A stretch of DNA of 64,000 nucleotides from Pontederia crassipes. Lineage: Eukaryota; Streptophyta; Magnoliopsida; Commelinales; Pontederiaceae. The position numbers and the translations under genes were made by a program. The notes beneath the pieces are model-generated. The model had not been told where the DNA came from. It was given only the letters and a program-made list of their open reading frames with translations, and ran no database searches. Shown piece by piece: positions 35,353-47,900 of this stretch; position 1 is the first letter of the stretch, and every line of letters begins with the position of its first letter. The stretch is taken from positions 3,155,001 to 3,219,000 of the forward strand of contig JAUKPH010000017.1 in assembly GCA_030549335.1 (NCBI GenBank). Direction: 5' to 3'.

Positions 35353-36515
35353 TTGGTGATTAAGATGCTAAATACAATGATTAGAAAACCACTGACCTTG
35401 TGACAATGAGTATTATCCCTCTTCAATGGTCATGGCTTTGGACCCTTCTCTATCACCAGTTTTTGTTGTAATTTTGTAATGTTAAAAACGATTCAGAAAA
35501 TTATTCTGTCATATGAATATGGGGATACTTTATTTATTTATTTATGTAGAACTATGGGGTTACTTTATACAGATCAACTAAAAACTTTTAATTGTGGAAT
35601 TTGAAACACAAGATCTTTAGTTCATGAAACTTGTGATTATCTTCAGGTTGAAGATCAAGCTGCATATGCTAGAAAGATAGTTGCTATTCTGGTAGGATAG
35701 GAAATAATCAATTGGAGGACATTGTGAAGTATATAAGGAATGGCTGTGGATCATCTCCATTCAGTAGCAGTCATCAAGTTAAACCATAATTATTTCTTGG
35801 ACATATTCCTCGCATGATGAAGCCTCATCATTACTTGATTCGGTATGAGATGATCACACACACATACAACGGAGATTCACAATCATAGACAATTTATTAA
35901 ATACGACAGACCTTCCTTGGAAGAGAAAATATAGAAAATTATATTAACCAGGTCAATAGAACACCTTATTGCTTTGCGCCTAAAGGAAAAAAAAGCCATA
36001 TAGTTGTTCAGGAAATTTGACATGTAGCCAGTATAAATGCTTAGCAAACATGCACAGTGCGTTCGAATGCTTTTACTTCCTCTGATGAACCAAGAAATTG
36101 ATTTAATTACATTCGATAGCATAGGAGATTTAAGATAATGACCAATGCATATCTTGTTATAGGTTGTATCAATTCTTCCCTCCTGGCTTCCAGCATACCA
36201 ATTTATTCAGAATGAACCTCCTGTTTCACATGACCCAGAGGCATTGAGGATGAAATAGACAGACCCACTACTCTTCACCAGTTCCATCAGAAACAGCAAT
36301 GGTTACAAAATCCTGCAGATAAGATCCTACTTGCAGCAGAACCTACGGAGAATTACTGTTCCTTTCCTTGTCCTTCATGAATCAGCTGATACTATACAGA
36401 TCCAGATGCTACAAGAAGACTCTGTACTGAGCTTCGTCGAATGACAAATCCATCAAGATGTACGTAGGCTTATTTCACGATCTCCTGTTAGAACCTGAAA
36501 GGGATGGAAATTTCT

Positions 36516-36668
36516 AGAAGATATCAGTTATAGGTTCAGGTCGATAATGCACTAAGCAGAGTATGCAAGATGAATATCCATCATTGGGGCATTGAGGAAT
36601 TCGGCCTCCAAGTAGTTTCTGCATTTTTATGCCGATAGTTGTGCATTCAAGCATAAGGTTAGTCTAAT
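36516..36668. other. 3' flank of the hydrolase pseudogene
   Basis: Short non-coding stretch up to the next retrotransposon. It originally continued at 44462. Confidence 0.4.
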
Positions 36669-36673
36669 GATAG

Positions 36674-36755
36674 TGTTGGACGTACGCCCCTAATGGGCCT
36701 TATGGCATGCCAAAACCCATGCAGGTTGCTAAACTGCAAAGCAGTTTTCACCAAC

Positions 36756-36821
<66 letters not shown>

Positions 36822-37065
36822 TGCATGGTGTTGGTGTGTGTGTAAGTGTGCTGTCCGATGAAATCCATTGGAAGGTTGGCCGTAAGGTTCTCTCGGAATT
36901 TCGACGACGTCCAAAGGTATATGGATTGTGAATATGTGATTCTTTTCCGAACCTGATTAGAATTCCGACAACGATATAGAAATAACGTAGAAAAGCTTTC
37001 GGCGATCCGTCTTTCGCTGCGAGATACTCTAAAATACTTTTGTTTATTTATTAGCAATTCTTTCA
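36674..37065 (+). repeat. 5' LTR of the decayed element
   Basis: 392 bp, containing a (AT)30 run that is absent at that length from the other LTR. Confidence 0.87.
36759..36818. repeat. (AT)30 microsatellite inside the 5' LTR
   Basis: Perfect AT run. The sister LTR has only a handful of AT units at the same place (around 44168-44181), so the run most likely grew after insertion. Confidence 0.95.
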
Positions 37066-37599
37066 ATTGGTATCAGAGCCAAATAAACTTTTCTCGTTAT
37101 AATTTTATGTTATAAAAAATTAACGAATGCTAATGGAAATTTTTTTCCTGTTTGCACTTTGCGCGTTCCTTGTATAAGAAATGGAAATGGGCTGACAAAT
37201 TATTTGCATGTTGTTCTCTTTTTTCTCGCGGCATGTAATTGTTTTTTTTTTCTTACATCTGGAAATTTGAGACGTGCATGTCCTGTGTTCCATGTGTGGA
37301 GGCGCATTATGAACGTGACTCTGTGTTCCATGAATGGGACGTGGATGGCCTCCTACTTGCGACGTGATTGCGACTTACTGCATGCAAGTTTCTTTTTTCC
37401 TTTTTTATACAATTGGATGTTGCATGGTTGTTCAACTCACTGCCGCTGTGTGCATGCAAATTTCTTTTTCATGCAATTAACTGTTGCATTGCTGGTCATC
37501 TTAACACGTATATGGATTAGTTGCGCAAAAGATAAGATCGACTGTGCAAGAGGTATCCATGCAAAACGTGCGCTTGTGACCCAAAAGAAATATGTTAAA

Positions 37600-37935
37600 A
37601 AAAAAAGGCACTGTAGCACTCTACAGTGCGCGCACGGACGCCACCGCGCGCGGGTCAAGGGCCTGCTGTGCGGCGCTGTCGTTTCATCGCAACACGCAAG
37701 CGGACCGTGGCCCGCTGCGTAGTGCCGTTTGGCGCAACGCGCGCAGGCCAGTGGCGGTTCGCTGCGCGGCGCCGTTTGGCGCAAGACGTGCGCAGGCCAT
37801 GGCCAACTGCACGGCGCCTCTTGGGCAACAAGCGCGCAGGTCGCGGCCCGCTGTAGCGCGTAATCGCGCAGGTGGGCGCTAGCCTGCTGCGCACATGCAT
37901 AAGCGCATCTGGACCTTAGGCCCACTGCGCACATT
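37600..37935. other. GC-rich island with diverged repeats in the decayed element
   Basis: An isolated GC-rich block in otherwise very AT-rich DNA. Phrases such as GCGCAGGCCA, GCCGTTTGGCGCAA and GCGGCCCGCTG recur at irregular spacing. ORFs are open on both strands, as expected from GC richness alone. No protein family was recognised. Confidence 0.6.
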
Positions 37936-40900
37936 GAACTTTTTTTTTGAAATTTCAGATTTAAAAGAAAAACTCGGGAAAATATAAAAAAATGAGAAAA
38001 ATGTGTTTTTTTATCTCAGAAAAGTCTGAAATTTTTTTTCTGATAAATGTGTGATATATTTGTGACGCATTTTTTTCATTATGATGCATTTTTTTCGTTA
38101 TGATGCATTTTTTATGTTATTATGTCCATGATAAATATATACGAGAAAATTAGATTCTCCCTAATTTATGCACATTATTGAGTTAGAAAATTATGAATAA
38201 TTTTTGAAAAATTTCGGAATGTTTAATATGCATATTTTGTATTTGTGCATATGAATTTTGCATATTATTCTATGTTACTATGTGTAATTAATAGTAACTG
38301 ATATTTTTATAAATTATCATGTCACAATTAATTATAAGTATGAGTGATATGTATTTGTTAGTTTTAATACAAAATAATCATATTATGCTTGATTATGAAT
38401 TTTTTTGTATTTTTGAATAATTATGTGGTTAATTAATATGAAATGGAAATTGTTTTATACAAGAAGTGATCATGTAATCTTAATAAGGAAATTTTTAGAA
38501 TAAATTTTCTGAAATTTGTATGACATTTATTTTATGCATATTAGTGGTGTTATGCATATTTATTAGTACATGAAATAGTCATGTTATTTTGTCATGCATT
38601 ACATATGATTATGAATTTAAGTAAAATTCTTTTCATGTGTGTTATTACATGATATGTTTTAAGTGTAGTATGTCACACTTAATTGAATTTTCATATTAAT
38701 TAGATATTCATGCACGTAATTATGTTATATTTACTTAAAATGTATTTAAGTGTGACACTTATGTAATTTGGCATGATAATTGAAATATGCACATTATTAA
38801 TTCACTATGTGATTTGGACTATGTAATAAGAATTTATTTCCTTTATGAAGTAACATGTGCATATATGAAATTATGTTACATATTAGGCATAATATGTGTT
38901 ATGTGAATTTGTGAGTAGTTAATTCACATAGTTATGTTAAAATTATGCACAAACTATTTTTGTTACATTTTTTCTTTCATGTGAAATATGCACATTAGTA
39001 TGTGCATATATATATTTTTTTTATTACACATGAAATGAATTGCATGCTTTTATGTTATGAAAATTTATGCAATAATTTTTTAATTAACAAAACATGCATG
39101 ATATGAATTTATGTACATGATTGAACCTTATGTGACATAAATATAAATCTAGACATGTAATAATATTTGTGTGATTATTTGTATGTCTACTATAATGTGT
39201 ATGTTAATTATATGAGTGTGACAAATAATATTCATTTATATATAAATGAATTGTATGATTATTTGCGTGCATAATATACATTCATATATGTGATTTATGC
39301 AAGGTTTACTTTGAATGCATAAATATTTGTAAATTATGAATGTCGTATGTTTCATAAAACTTAGGGTGAAATATAGGTTTTGACATTATGAAACATAGGT
39401 AGTCCGAATAGGACTAAGGCATCTAATTTGTATGATGGCCATGATAATAATTTTTGTTGAATGGTTGTGACATGTGCATGGCTAGGAAAGTACTGAAAAG
39501 ATATTGTTAGTGGAAAATTTAGTACCCTCTTTCTCTATGGACTTACATGGTATACTGTTAACGCGGTCTCAAAAAATTATTATGTTTCCATGGCGAAGTG
39601 ATGACATTTTTTTAATTATTATGATGACAAGGTGAAGGGATGATGATTTCCTAATTGGCACCTTACAAATGTAAGGAAGAGCTCCCATTATAGAACTTTG
39701 GTTGTGTGGCCACATTTTTTGAAAATGATATGTTTATTACATCATATATTTTTTAAATAATTTTGAATGTTTGCATTTCAAAATGATTAGAATAGTATAC
39801 ATTGGCGCAACATATTATTTTTAATGAATGATAATTATTTTTTCGAATAGTGGGAGATGAGTGAGAGCATAGCGACCATTTCGATGTCATTGTCTTAAAA
39901 ATATTATTATGTCATTATTTATGAATATATGCAATAAGAAGACATGCAAAAATTAACTCATTTCTCATATGTAATTTTTGACTATAAATAAATGACACAA
40001 AAAGGAATCTTTGCAATATGACAAAGTCAAAAGGAATATGTAAAAAGTGACCCATGACAAAATATGATATCTGTCGAGCATGATCACTATCATGATTCTC
40101 ACGATCTTGATGTAACGAAATCATCAAGAAAATAATAACTCTTGCATAAGTTTTTCTTCAACAAATATATTCTATATCTATATGTGATGATAAACTTGAC
40201 GACTGAGTTAGAGAATCCTGGTCATAATTTTTTACCATGTGATAGTTACTTATTTTTAATAAGTATAGTAAGCTTGCGCACATAATTGATGTTTAGTGAA
40301 AATATCAAATATTTTGACATTTATTTGAAGAACGTTTGTCATCTTCAACTAGGACATATGTTGTCCATGTCAAAATAAGAAAATTGCTGCGAGTTTTCGA
40401 CAGAAATCATAGTCAGGTGAATAATGTATAAATACTAAGAAGGGCTAACGCTACTCGCATCGATGTGGTAAGCATGATGGCAAAGTTAATATAAACAAAA
40501 TAAAGTGCTATGCTTGTGGCAAATACGATAATTTTTCGCTCGTAATTGCATTAAGTCAAAAAATGTTGATATAATCGTATAGTAGTTTTGTTTAAATGAT
40601 AATGTTGATTCGTTGTTGAACCTCGTCCTTTTCGTGGACAGAGATTATTGGAACAACTTATCATGCAATTAAAGAATAATGAATTCTTTATATGATTTAG
40701 CCTACAGGCCCAAGGACATAGTTGGAAACAATATGAAAATGGGAGTTAAAAATGTTATGACTTGCAAAATTTTCTTTTGCAATAAATGGATCTTTTTCTC
40801 TCATTATCCTACTATACCATTATTTTAAAGTGGATATGTGTATAGTATCTACATTTGTTATTTGGACAAACGTAGCTGTGTATTCACATTTATCATTAAA

Positions 40901-43900
40901 TTTCTTATTTAATGAAATTTCTTTATGACAATTTTCTGAAAATGATTTTCTATATCTTGATTACTTTAAGTATTCAAGTTGAATATTTATGTCATATGTG
41001 ACATATATAAATATGCCAAAAGTTTTGGCTAATAAATTCTTGACATTTTTTTAAGCACTATAAATATATACTAGCTTGAGAATATTTTTTCGCTAATGTT
41101 ATTTTGCCTAATTTTGTGACAATGTCTGATTGACGAGAAAATACGAAAATCATTTATGAATAGAAAATTATAATAATCCATTTGTATTGAATGTCTAAGG
41201 TTCTACATGGTTTCTTTCATCACTTTTTTGCATTATAAAATCATATATATAATTTATCTAAGGTGGTAATATGAATTATTTTATACATATTCATGATCTT
41301 AGATGGAAATTCAATTATGATCGCAAGATTAATGCCTTGTAGATTAAATTGATAATGCGAAATTGTTGAGACTTATTCAAATAGTCTAGTGATGAAACTA
41401 ATATAGTTATGCAACTAACTACATTTCGCAATTATAAGTATTGCATATACAATGAAATCATAATCTACTTGAATGTGTGGCGCAAATGAAATTTCAATTT
41501 TGTATTTGGAATGTTGTTATTAATGTTGCCTAAATGTTATTAAAATATCAAGTAGAGGTGTGACATTCATGTATATATTTTCTTGGCTGAATGAGATTCA
41601 GTGACAGCTTCAATTTAGAAGTTGAAGATTCAGAGTTGACAATACATGCGGATTGATATGTGATTTGTCCATATTCTCTTCCCATACATCACTTCGAGTG
41701 GGAGCAATTCACACTCAACTCATGATTAATTTTCATTTATTGAAAAATATGTGTTGTGTTTCACATTGTCAATGTTGAATGACTATATGAAATGAACATG
41801 AGTGCTCTCTCGTGTCTAGATAAAGAAAATGGATTAATGCAATGAGTCAGAGTCTAAAGAAGAAACTCAAGTTAAGGACTTGTTAAATCATCCGTCATAC
41901 AAAGAGGTAAGCGTTCGAAATAAGTCGATATGGATGACAAGAGATTTAAAAGTGACGAAAAAATAATAGTCGCAAAAGGATTGCTGACTATAGAGAAATT
42001 ATTATATTTTTTTCTTGTTCGTCAAAAGTCTAGCTATTGTTTCACTATTAGATGAATGCAAAAGTATTGAGCGCAATATGTAGTTTGTGACGATCCATTT
42101 ATGGATTTAGTATTCATCTAAATAATGATATAAGTGTCATTATGTGTATATCCATTTTTATGGATAAATATGTCATCATGACATTGTATGTGAAACAATA
42201 TTTTGTATAGCTATAAGTAATAAGGGATTTATTCTATTAATGAAGAATTTAATGTCTTTCTATAGAAATGACATGGGTGAGACAACTATTCACATCGGGT
42301 GTGAAAATTAAATAAGAATTGTTCAAGAAAATTTATTGCTTTATAGCAAAAGTCGTCTGTTATAAAGACGAATTGAACATTCTACGAAAGATTATACACT
42401 CACTGGTACCCTTATTACAAGAGATAATTTTGAATCTCGTATTTTTCTTTATGGCTCTATAAATAATAAAAGGAAATGTCCTTTTGTGAACATGGTTAGT
42501 GATCAGACATGCGCAATAAGTTGAGCAGTTTAATATTTGTGTCATTGGTCAAATGAAAATTTTACATACTAATGCAGGGCGCCTATGTTGGATGACGATT
42601 AAAAGAATAATATGATACCTTATGGGCATGTTGACTCTCGTTTTGCACTATAATGAAGATCAAGCTATAGATTAGCTTATCAAATAGACGCCTCTTAGGA
42701 TGACGATATTAATAAGTAAAAATCTATCTCCAATTATGTCTTCATGTTATAGAATGACATTGTTGCAAAGTTTAGCTAAAGCAAAACTATATAAAGTAGT
42801 CAACTATGAAAATTGAGTTTGTGTTGTACTCAATGATGGTATGAAAGCCCTCTGGTTAAGTAACTTTCTTTTACTCATGTATTGACAATGGTCAAGTATG
42901 CCTTTTGTTGCAATATGTATGTCATTATTGCTTGATAAAAGGATGGACCATTATAGGGAAAAATACATTAATGTCTAGTATGTCTTGACAGTGTTAAGAA
43001 GATACAGTTGATGAATACATGTGTAAGTATGTTTAACTGACGCATTAACATGCGCAAAGCTTACGCGATGATGTATTCTATATCTTCTTGTGATGAATAA
43101 AATTATATTAAAATTTTATTCTAGAGTTAGTTAATGTTTTTGATAAAGCATGTAGAGTATGTCAAATTAGGCACGAGATTATCAATCACACGAATAATCG
43201 CCTCGGCGATTAGTGCATAGCGAGCAGAGATGAAATGATTTAGATCCAGATATATGATCTAAGATCGCGTTGATATGTTCGGGAGGATGACACGAGTTTA
43301 TATATAGCTCTGTGTAGCCTGATAAAAGAAGACAGATGTGAGGCCTCATGGCGCCAATTTTTGGACGACTAGTGGGAGGACTCAGGTCAGGCGTCACGGG
43401 TAGACGTATGGACTTCAGTTTGTGCGGTTTTACGAGTTTATGACATACTCTCCTTCAGTGAGATTGCTCTTAGACTCTTGACTATATTTCAAGGTAATGG
43501 GTTAGTGTTGCTACTTTAGCGAGGTACTCAAAGGATAAAATTATATGCGGCCCGTCGAGCCATGACTAGGAAAGCAACTGACTTAGAACTGAGAAATATG
43601 AGGACGAGAGGAAGATTCACTGGTGTTGCATGGTATTTGTGATGCAATTTGCCAAATATGTAAGCATACAAATACGGATCAATCGAAATCATGCATAATA
43701 AGACGTGTGACGTCTGGAGTGTGCAAGCAAGGTGTTTCTAAGGTAAAGCGAGTAACATTGATGTTTGAGCGACTATGTAAAATTATAATATTAGCTCACA
43801 TGATAGTTGAGTAGCTATACAACGATAACACGTTATAGCATGAGCTCATATATTGATTGAGCAGTTATGTCATTATAATTTTTTGCTCTCAAATTGATTG

Positions 43901-44073
43901 AGCAACTATGTATCCCTAACAGGTCATAGTGTTGGCTCTCAAATGGTTAAGTGACTATGTATCCCTAACATATCATAGTTCTCCCTAAGTTGTGAATGTA
44001 CTCGTAGGTCGCACGATCCATTTATCATAATGGACATATACTGGAATCAGTCCATTACGTGCGAGTAGGAGAT

Positions 44074-44456
44074 TGTTGGGCGTACGTCCCTAATGGGCCT
44101 TATGGCATGCCAAAACCCATGCAGGTTGGTAAACTGCAAAGCAGTTTTCACCAACTGCATATTTCATGCATATATATATATGAATGCATGGTGTTGGTGT
44201 GTGTGTGTAAGTGTGCTGTCCGATGAAATCCATTGGACTTCCACTGTAGTCTTACTCACGGCCATAAGGTTGTCCAAGTTCTCTCGGAGTTCCGATGACG
44301 TCCAAAAGTATATGGATTGTGAATATGTGATTCTTTTCCGAACGTGATTAGGATCTCGACAACGATACAGAAATAGCGTAGAAAAGTTTTCTGCGATCCG
44401 TCTTCCGCTATGAGATATTCTAAAATACTTTTGTTTATTTATTACCAATTCCTTCA
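44074..44456 (+). repeat. 3' LTR of the decayed element
   Basis: 383 bp, clearly the partner of 36674-37065, with single-base differences and small indels. Confidence 0.87.
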
Positions 44457-44461
44457 TATAG

Positions 44462-44851
44462 AATTATCAAACCAATATGGAGATTGTCCTCGGTTTAATG
44501 CATATCAAATCCATCTAAATGGGTATCGTCTTGACCTTGTCAATAATTGAATTGAGAGCTGAAACCTTTTTTTCCAGAACTTGTGCGCCAAAAATGTGAC
44601 AATTTTGCAGAACAGTGGAAGTTAAAACAGTCTTACATTATATTCATAACTGCAAGTGCAAACCTTTCTTACTATGGAAATCATCTGCTATCAATTTAAT
44701 GATAAATAATTAATTGCTGGCTTACAGGGCCAGTTTTTTTTGGTAAGATCCCTGACAATTTTGGTAACAATCATAATTTAATAAGTTGATATGACAACAA
44801 TTCTCACATATATACCGTGTGGATTTGATGTAACATCGAATCCCCAATCTG
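44462..44851. other. Non-coding DNA between retrotransposon and LINE
   Basis: No coding signal or repeat recognised. The last 14 bases before 44866 are the left copy of the LINE target duplication. Confidence 0.4.
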
Positions 44852-44902
44852 TGGAGTAGCATTTATTATTATTTTTTTTGAAAAGAAAATATTAACTATT
44901 GA

Positions 44903-47900
44903 TTAAGGTGGTAAATCCTGGTACAAAATATTGAGGATGCCCAGAGGGGGGTCATCCTCCCAAAAGGTGTCGGAGACGGATCTCCGACCACGACTTGCCA
45001 AAAAATTCGCGACACGATTGGCTTCGCGGTAGGTATGGTTACAAGTAATTTCCTCAAAAGATTCCTAAAGATGCCAGATATGACGAGCAACATTCAATAT
45101 TTTCCAAGTGCAATGAGTCTTCTTGAGAACGATATCCACCAGAAGTGCCGAGTCAGTGCGACAAGTAATTCTGCGCAAGCCACGACGACTACAGCATCTG
45201 AGACCCATCATAAGTCCCCACACCTCCGTCTCTAATACCGAGCCAGCATCCTTCCTCAGCGCACTTGCAGAAATGAATAAACCCGCATCAGTCCAAATAA
45301 TGTAGCCGGCACCTCCAGCTTGCCTAGGCCCGCCAAAGGACCCATCCGAGTTAAGGCTAATCCAACTCGGGGGAGGAGGCTCCCACTTGACCAAAGGGTC
45401 GCGGGGGAAGGTAGTATGAGAAATTGCCTCAGATTTGTTGTGTCTAACATATTCATTATGGTTCGCCAGAATCCTCTCCCACATCACGAAAATGGTAGCA
45501 TGCTTGGACTGAAAGTGGGCGTCGTTACGAGTAAGCCAAATATTCCATAAACTAAAAGCAAAAAGGATCTTAGGGTTGCTTTAGATGGTGAGTCTAGGTC
45601 ATCCCCCTCCCGGATCCAATCACCAGGATGCCAAGAAGATCGGTAGCGAAAAGAGTATCGAGTGAAAACCAGAAAATGGTTCCAAATAGCATTTGCGATG
45701 GAGCAATAAAAAAACAAGTGATTTATATCCTCCAGAGCTAATCCACACAAAGCACATGTCGAAGAAACACCAGGATTAAAACGCATTATAGAATCCATAG
45801 TAGGCAAACAATTATGTTTAAGCTTTCATAAGAAAATTTTCAATTTTTGCGGCATGCACGCAGAACAGATATCAGTCCAAGCAGGCTGCCGGAGATCCTG
45901 TGCTGGAGTTATTCGGCCACATAAAAAATTATAGACTAATTTGACTATGACAACACTCCGGGGGTGTTTGGCCCACAACCAGATATCCTCATCGGCGGTG
46001 GGGGGCAAGCATATAGAGGAGATAGCCGACACAAGAGCAGGACCAAAGTAAAGTTCAAGCAGGGGGAGGTTCCACATACCATTTGAGATAAAGAAAGAGA
46101 CCTTAGTTGAAGATAGAGGTAAATCATAATTAATATAAGTGGGCTTGTAACATAAAGGGGTCGTAAAAATCCACGTCTCATTTAGTACATTAGTAGTTTT
46201 ACCATTCCCAATATGTCTTTTAATACCTTCCTTAATCTCATTTGCACATGTCAGGATGGAGCGCCAAGGCCAAGCATCATCCCCGCAAGAGGAATTAGCA
46301 GACCAAAGACATAGGGGACCATGCTTATTTAACACAAGAGTTGCCCACATGTTTGGGGATCGGTTCATAACATCAAATACTTTTTTTGCAAGTAAAGAGG
46401 TACGCATGAGATGAAAATTTCTTATGCCAAGACCTCCAGCGGTAAGAGGTAGTTGTACAGTGTGCCAACTAAGGAGATGAGAGCTTTTAGAACCATGGGA
46501 GGACCACAAGAAAGAACGATTCATTTTCTCAAGCAAATCAACTGTTGTCTTACAAACATATGTTGATGCAAAGATATGAGAGGGAAAGGAGTTCAACACA
46601 GATTTAATAAGGGTTAACCTATCAGTCTGATTCAAGAGTTTACCTTTCCACCCAGATAATCTGTTAGAGACCTTATCAATAAGGGTGATATGTTGTCTAC
46701 GTGTAGCATAAGTACTAGAAATTGGTACCCCGAGATACTCAAAGGGAAAAAAACCTTGCCGGATGTCTAAAGAAGAGATAATGGCTTGCTTCCTCTGGGG
46801 AGATATAAGTGGTGGGAGATAAACATAGGACTTGTCCAAATTTATGAGTTGATTAGTGAGCAGGTAATATAAATGCATTCATTTCCTAATATTCCTACAA
46901 TTTTTAACATTTGCTTGAGCACATATGAGAAGGTCATTAGCATACAAGAGATGACTAATTTTTTATGTTCCTAGTTGAAAAGGACTAATATCATTATTTG
47001 TCACGGCTTGATTTAGGATAGTGGGCAGGACTTGTGTGACGATAATGAAGAGGTAAGGTGAGAGGGGGTCCCCCTGTCGGATATCCTTAGAGCTAATAAA
47101 AGGATCAGAGATGGTGCCATTTATTTGACAATGAAAATTGGTGAAGTAACACACATCATAATCCATGAAATGAACCTAGGAGGGAAGTTCATAATTTTGA
47201 GAGCGTTTTGGATGGCATCCCAAGAGACTCTATCAAAGGCCTTAGCGATATCGGCTTTCAGAATCATGTATTTTTTTTTCTACCTTTCTTCATAGAGTGA
47301 GCAATCTCTTGTATAGTAAGGATGTTATCATTTATGGATCTCCCAGACATGAAGGAGGTCTGGGCAGGGTCAATAAGATGGCTAAAAGTGGGTCTCAACG
47401 TATTGGCCAGGATCTTGGAAGTAATGCGATACAGAATATTACAAAGGGCGATAGGCCGGTAATCAGTGACCATTTTAGGTTGTTTAGATTTAGGAATGAA
47501 TATTAAATTTGTAGATGACCAGTTATGGGGCAGGTGCCCAGTATAAAAAACGTTTATGATTTCTTTAGTAATGCTTTGACCTAGGATGTCCCAGTAGTTC
47601 TTAAAGAATTCAAGTGCAAGGCCATCAGGGCCTGGGGCCTTACCAGGGGGTATATGTCAAATGGCCTCTCGGATCTCATCAGGAGAGATAGGCATGGTGA
47701 GATGATTATGCCAGGTGAAAGATAACTGAGGCAGATCAGGCCAGTTATCAACAGGAATGGCAGGGGTTGATGTAGGCTTCTAGAGATCAGTGTAGAAATT
47801 GACAAATTTCTCAATAATTACACTTTCCTTAGTGAAAGGGCTATTAGGATTATCCGCTACAGTAATATGATTTATCTTGTTCTTTTGATGCCTAGTGATG

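Larger units (their letters stand above)
31598..36515 (+). pseudogene. Broken monoacylglycerol lipase-like alpha/beta-hydrolase gene
   Basis: Blocks in the order of plant MAGL-type hydrolases: 31598-31662 (GHGGSDGMHGYVHSLDY), 32294-32379 (LLKNPCFPCVIFGQSTGAA, nucleophile elbow G-x-S-x-G kept), 32479-32538 (VKALVKGVVLISPA), 35647-35691 (VEDQAAYARKIVAIL) and 36163 onward (PPVSHDPEALRMK, then TDPLLF, LRRITVPFLVLHESADT). Damage: a frameshift after HSLDY, an in-frame TAG at 36256-36258 where relatives have Tyr, and a shift near 36390 so that DPDATRRL and DKSIKMYVGLFHDLLLEPER lie in another frame. The last piece holds the expected catalytic His. The N-terminal exons are absent upstream. Two CACTA insertions occupy the intron after SPA. 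A dead or dying copy of a lipid-hydrolysing enzyme; the exact subfamily is inferred from memory of Arabidopsis homologues. Confidence 0.82.
36674..44456 (+). mobile_element. Decayed LTR retrotransposon (superfamily unresolved)
   Basis: LTRs 36674-37065 and 44074-44456 start TGTTGG and end TTCA, with a near-perfect target duplication (GATAG at 36669-36673, TATAG at 44457-44461). A perfect initiator-tRNA-Met-type primer-binding site, TGGTATCAGAGCC, sits at 37068-37080, and a purine-rich AGTAGGAGAT precedes the right LTR. The interior is about 7 kb, mostly AT-rich, with one knuckle-like remnant (KCYACGKYDNF) near 40497. No continuous gag-pol frame is left, so it is broken in many places. The LTR lengths and PBS fit Ty1/copia but do not prove it. 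Confidence 0.87.

Noticed and set aside
37159-37934. 165-187 codon ORFs in the GC-rich island
   Set aside because: Open on both strands, low-complexity Cys/Arg/Ala composition, and inside a decayed retrotransposon leader. No recognised family.
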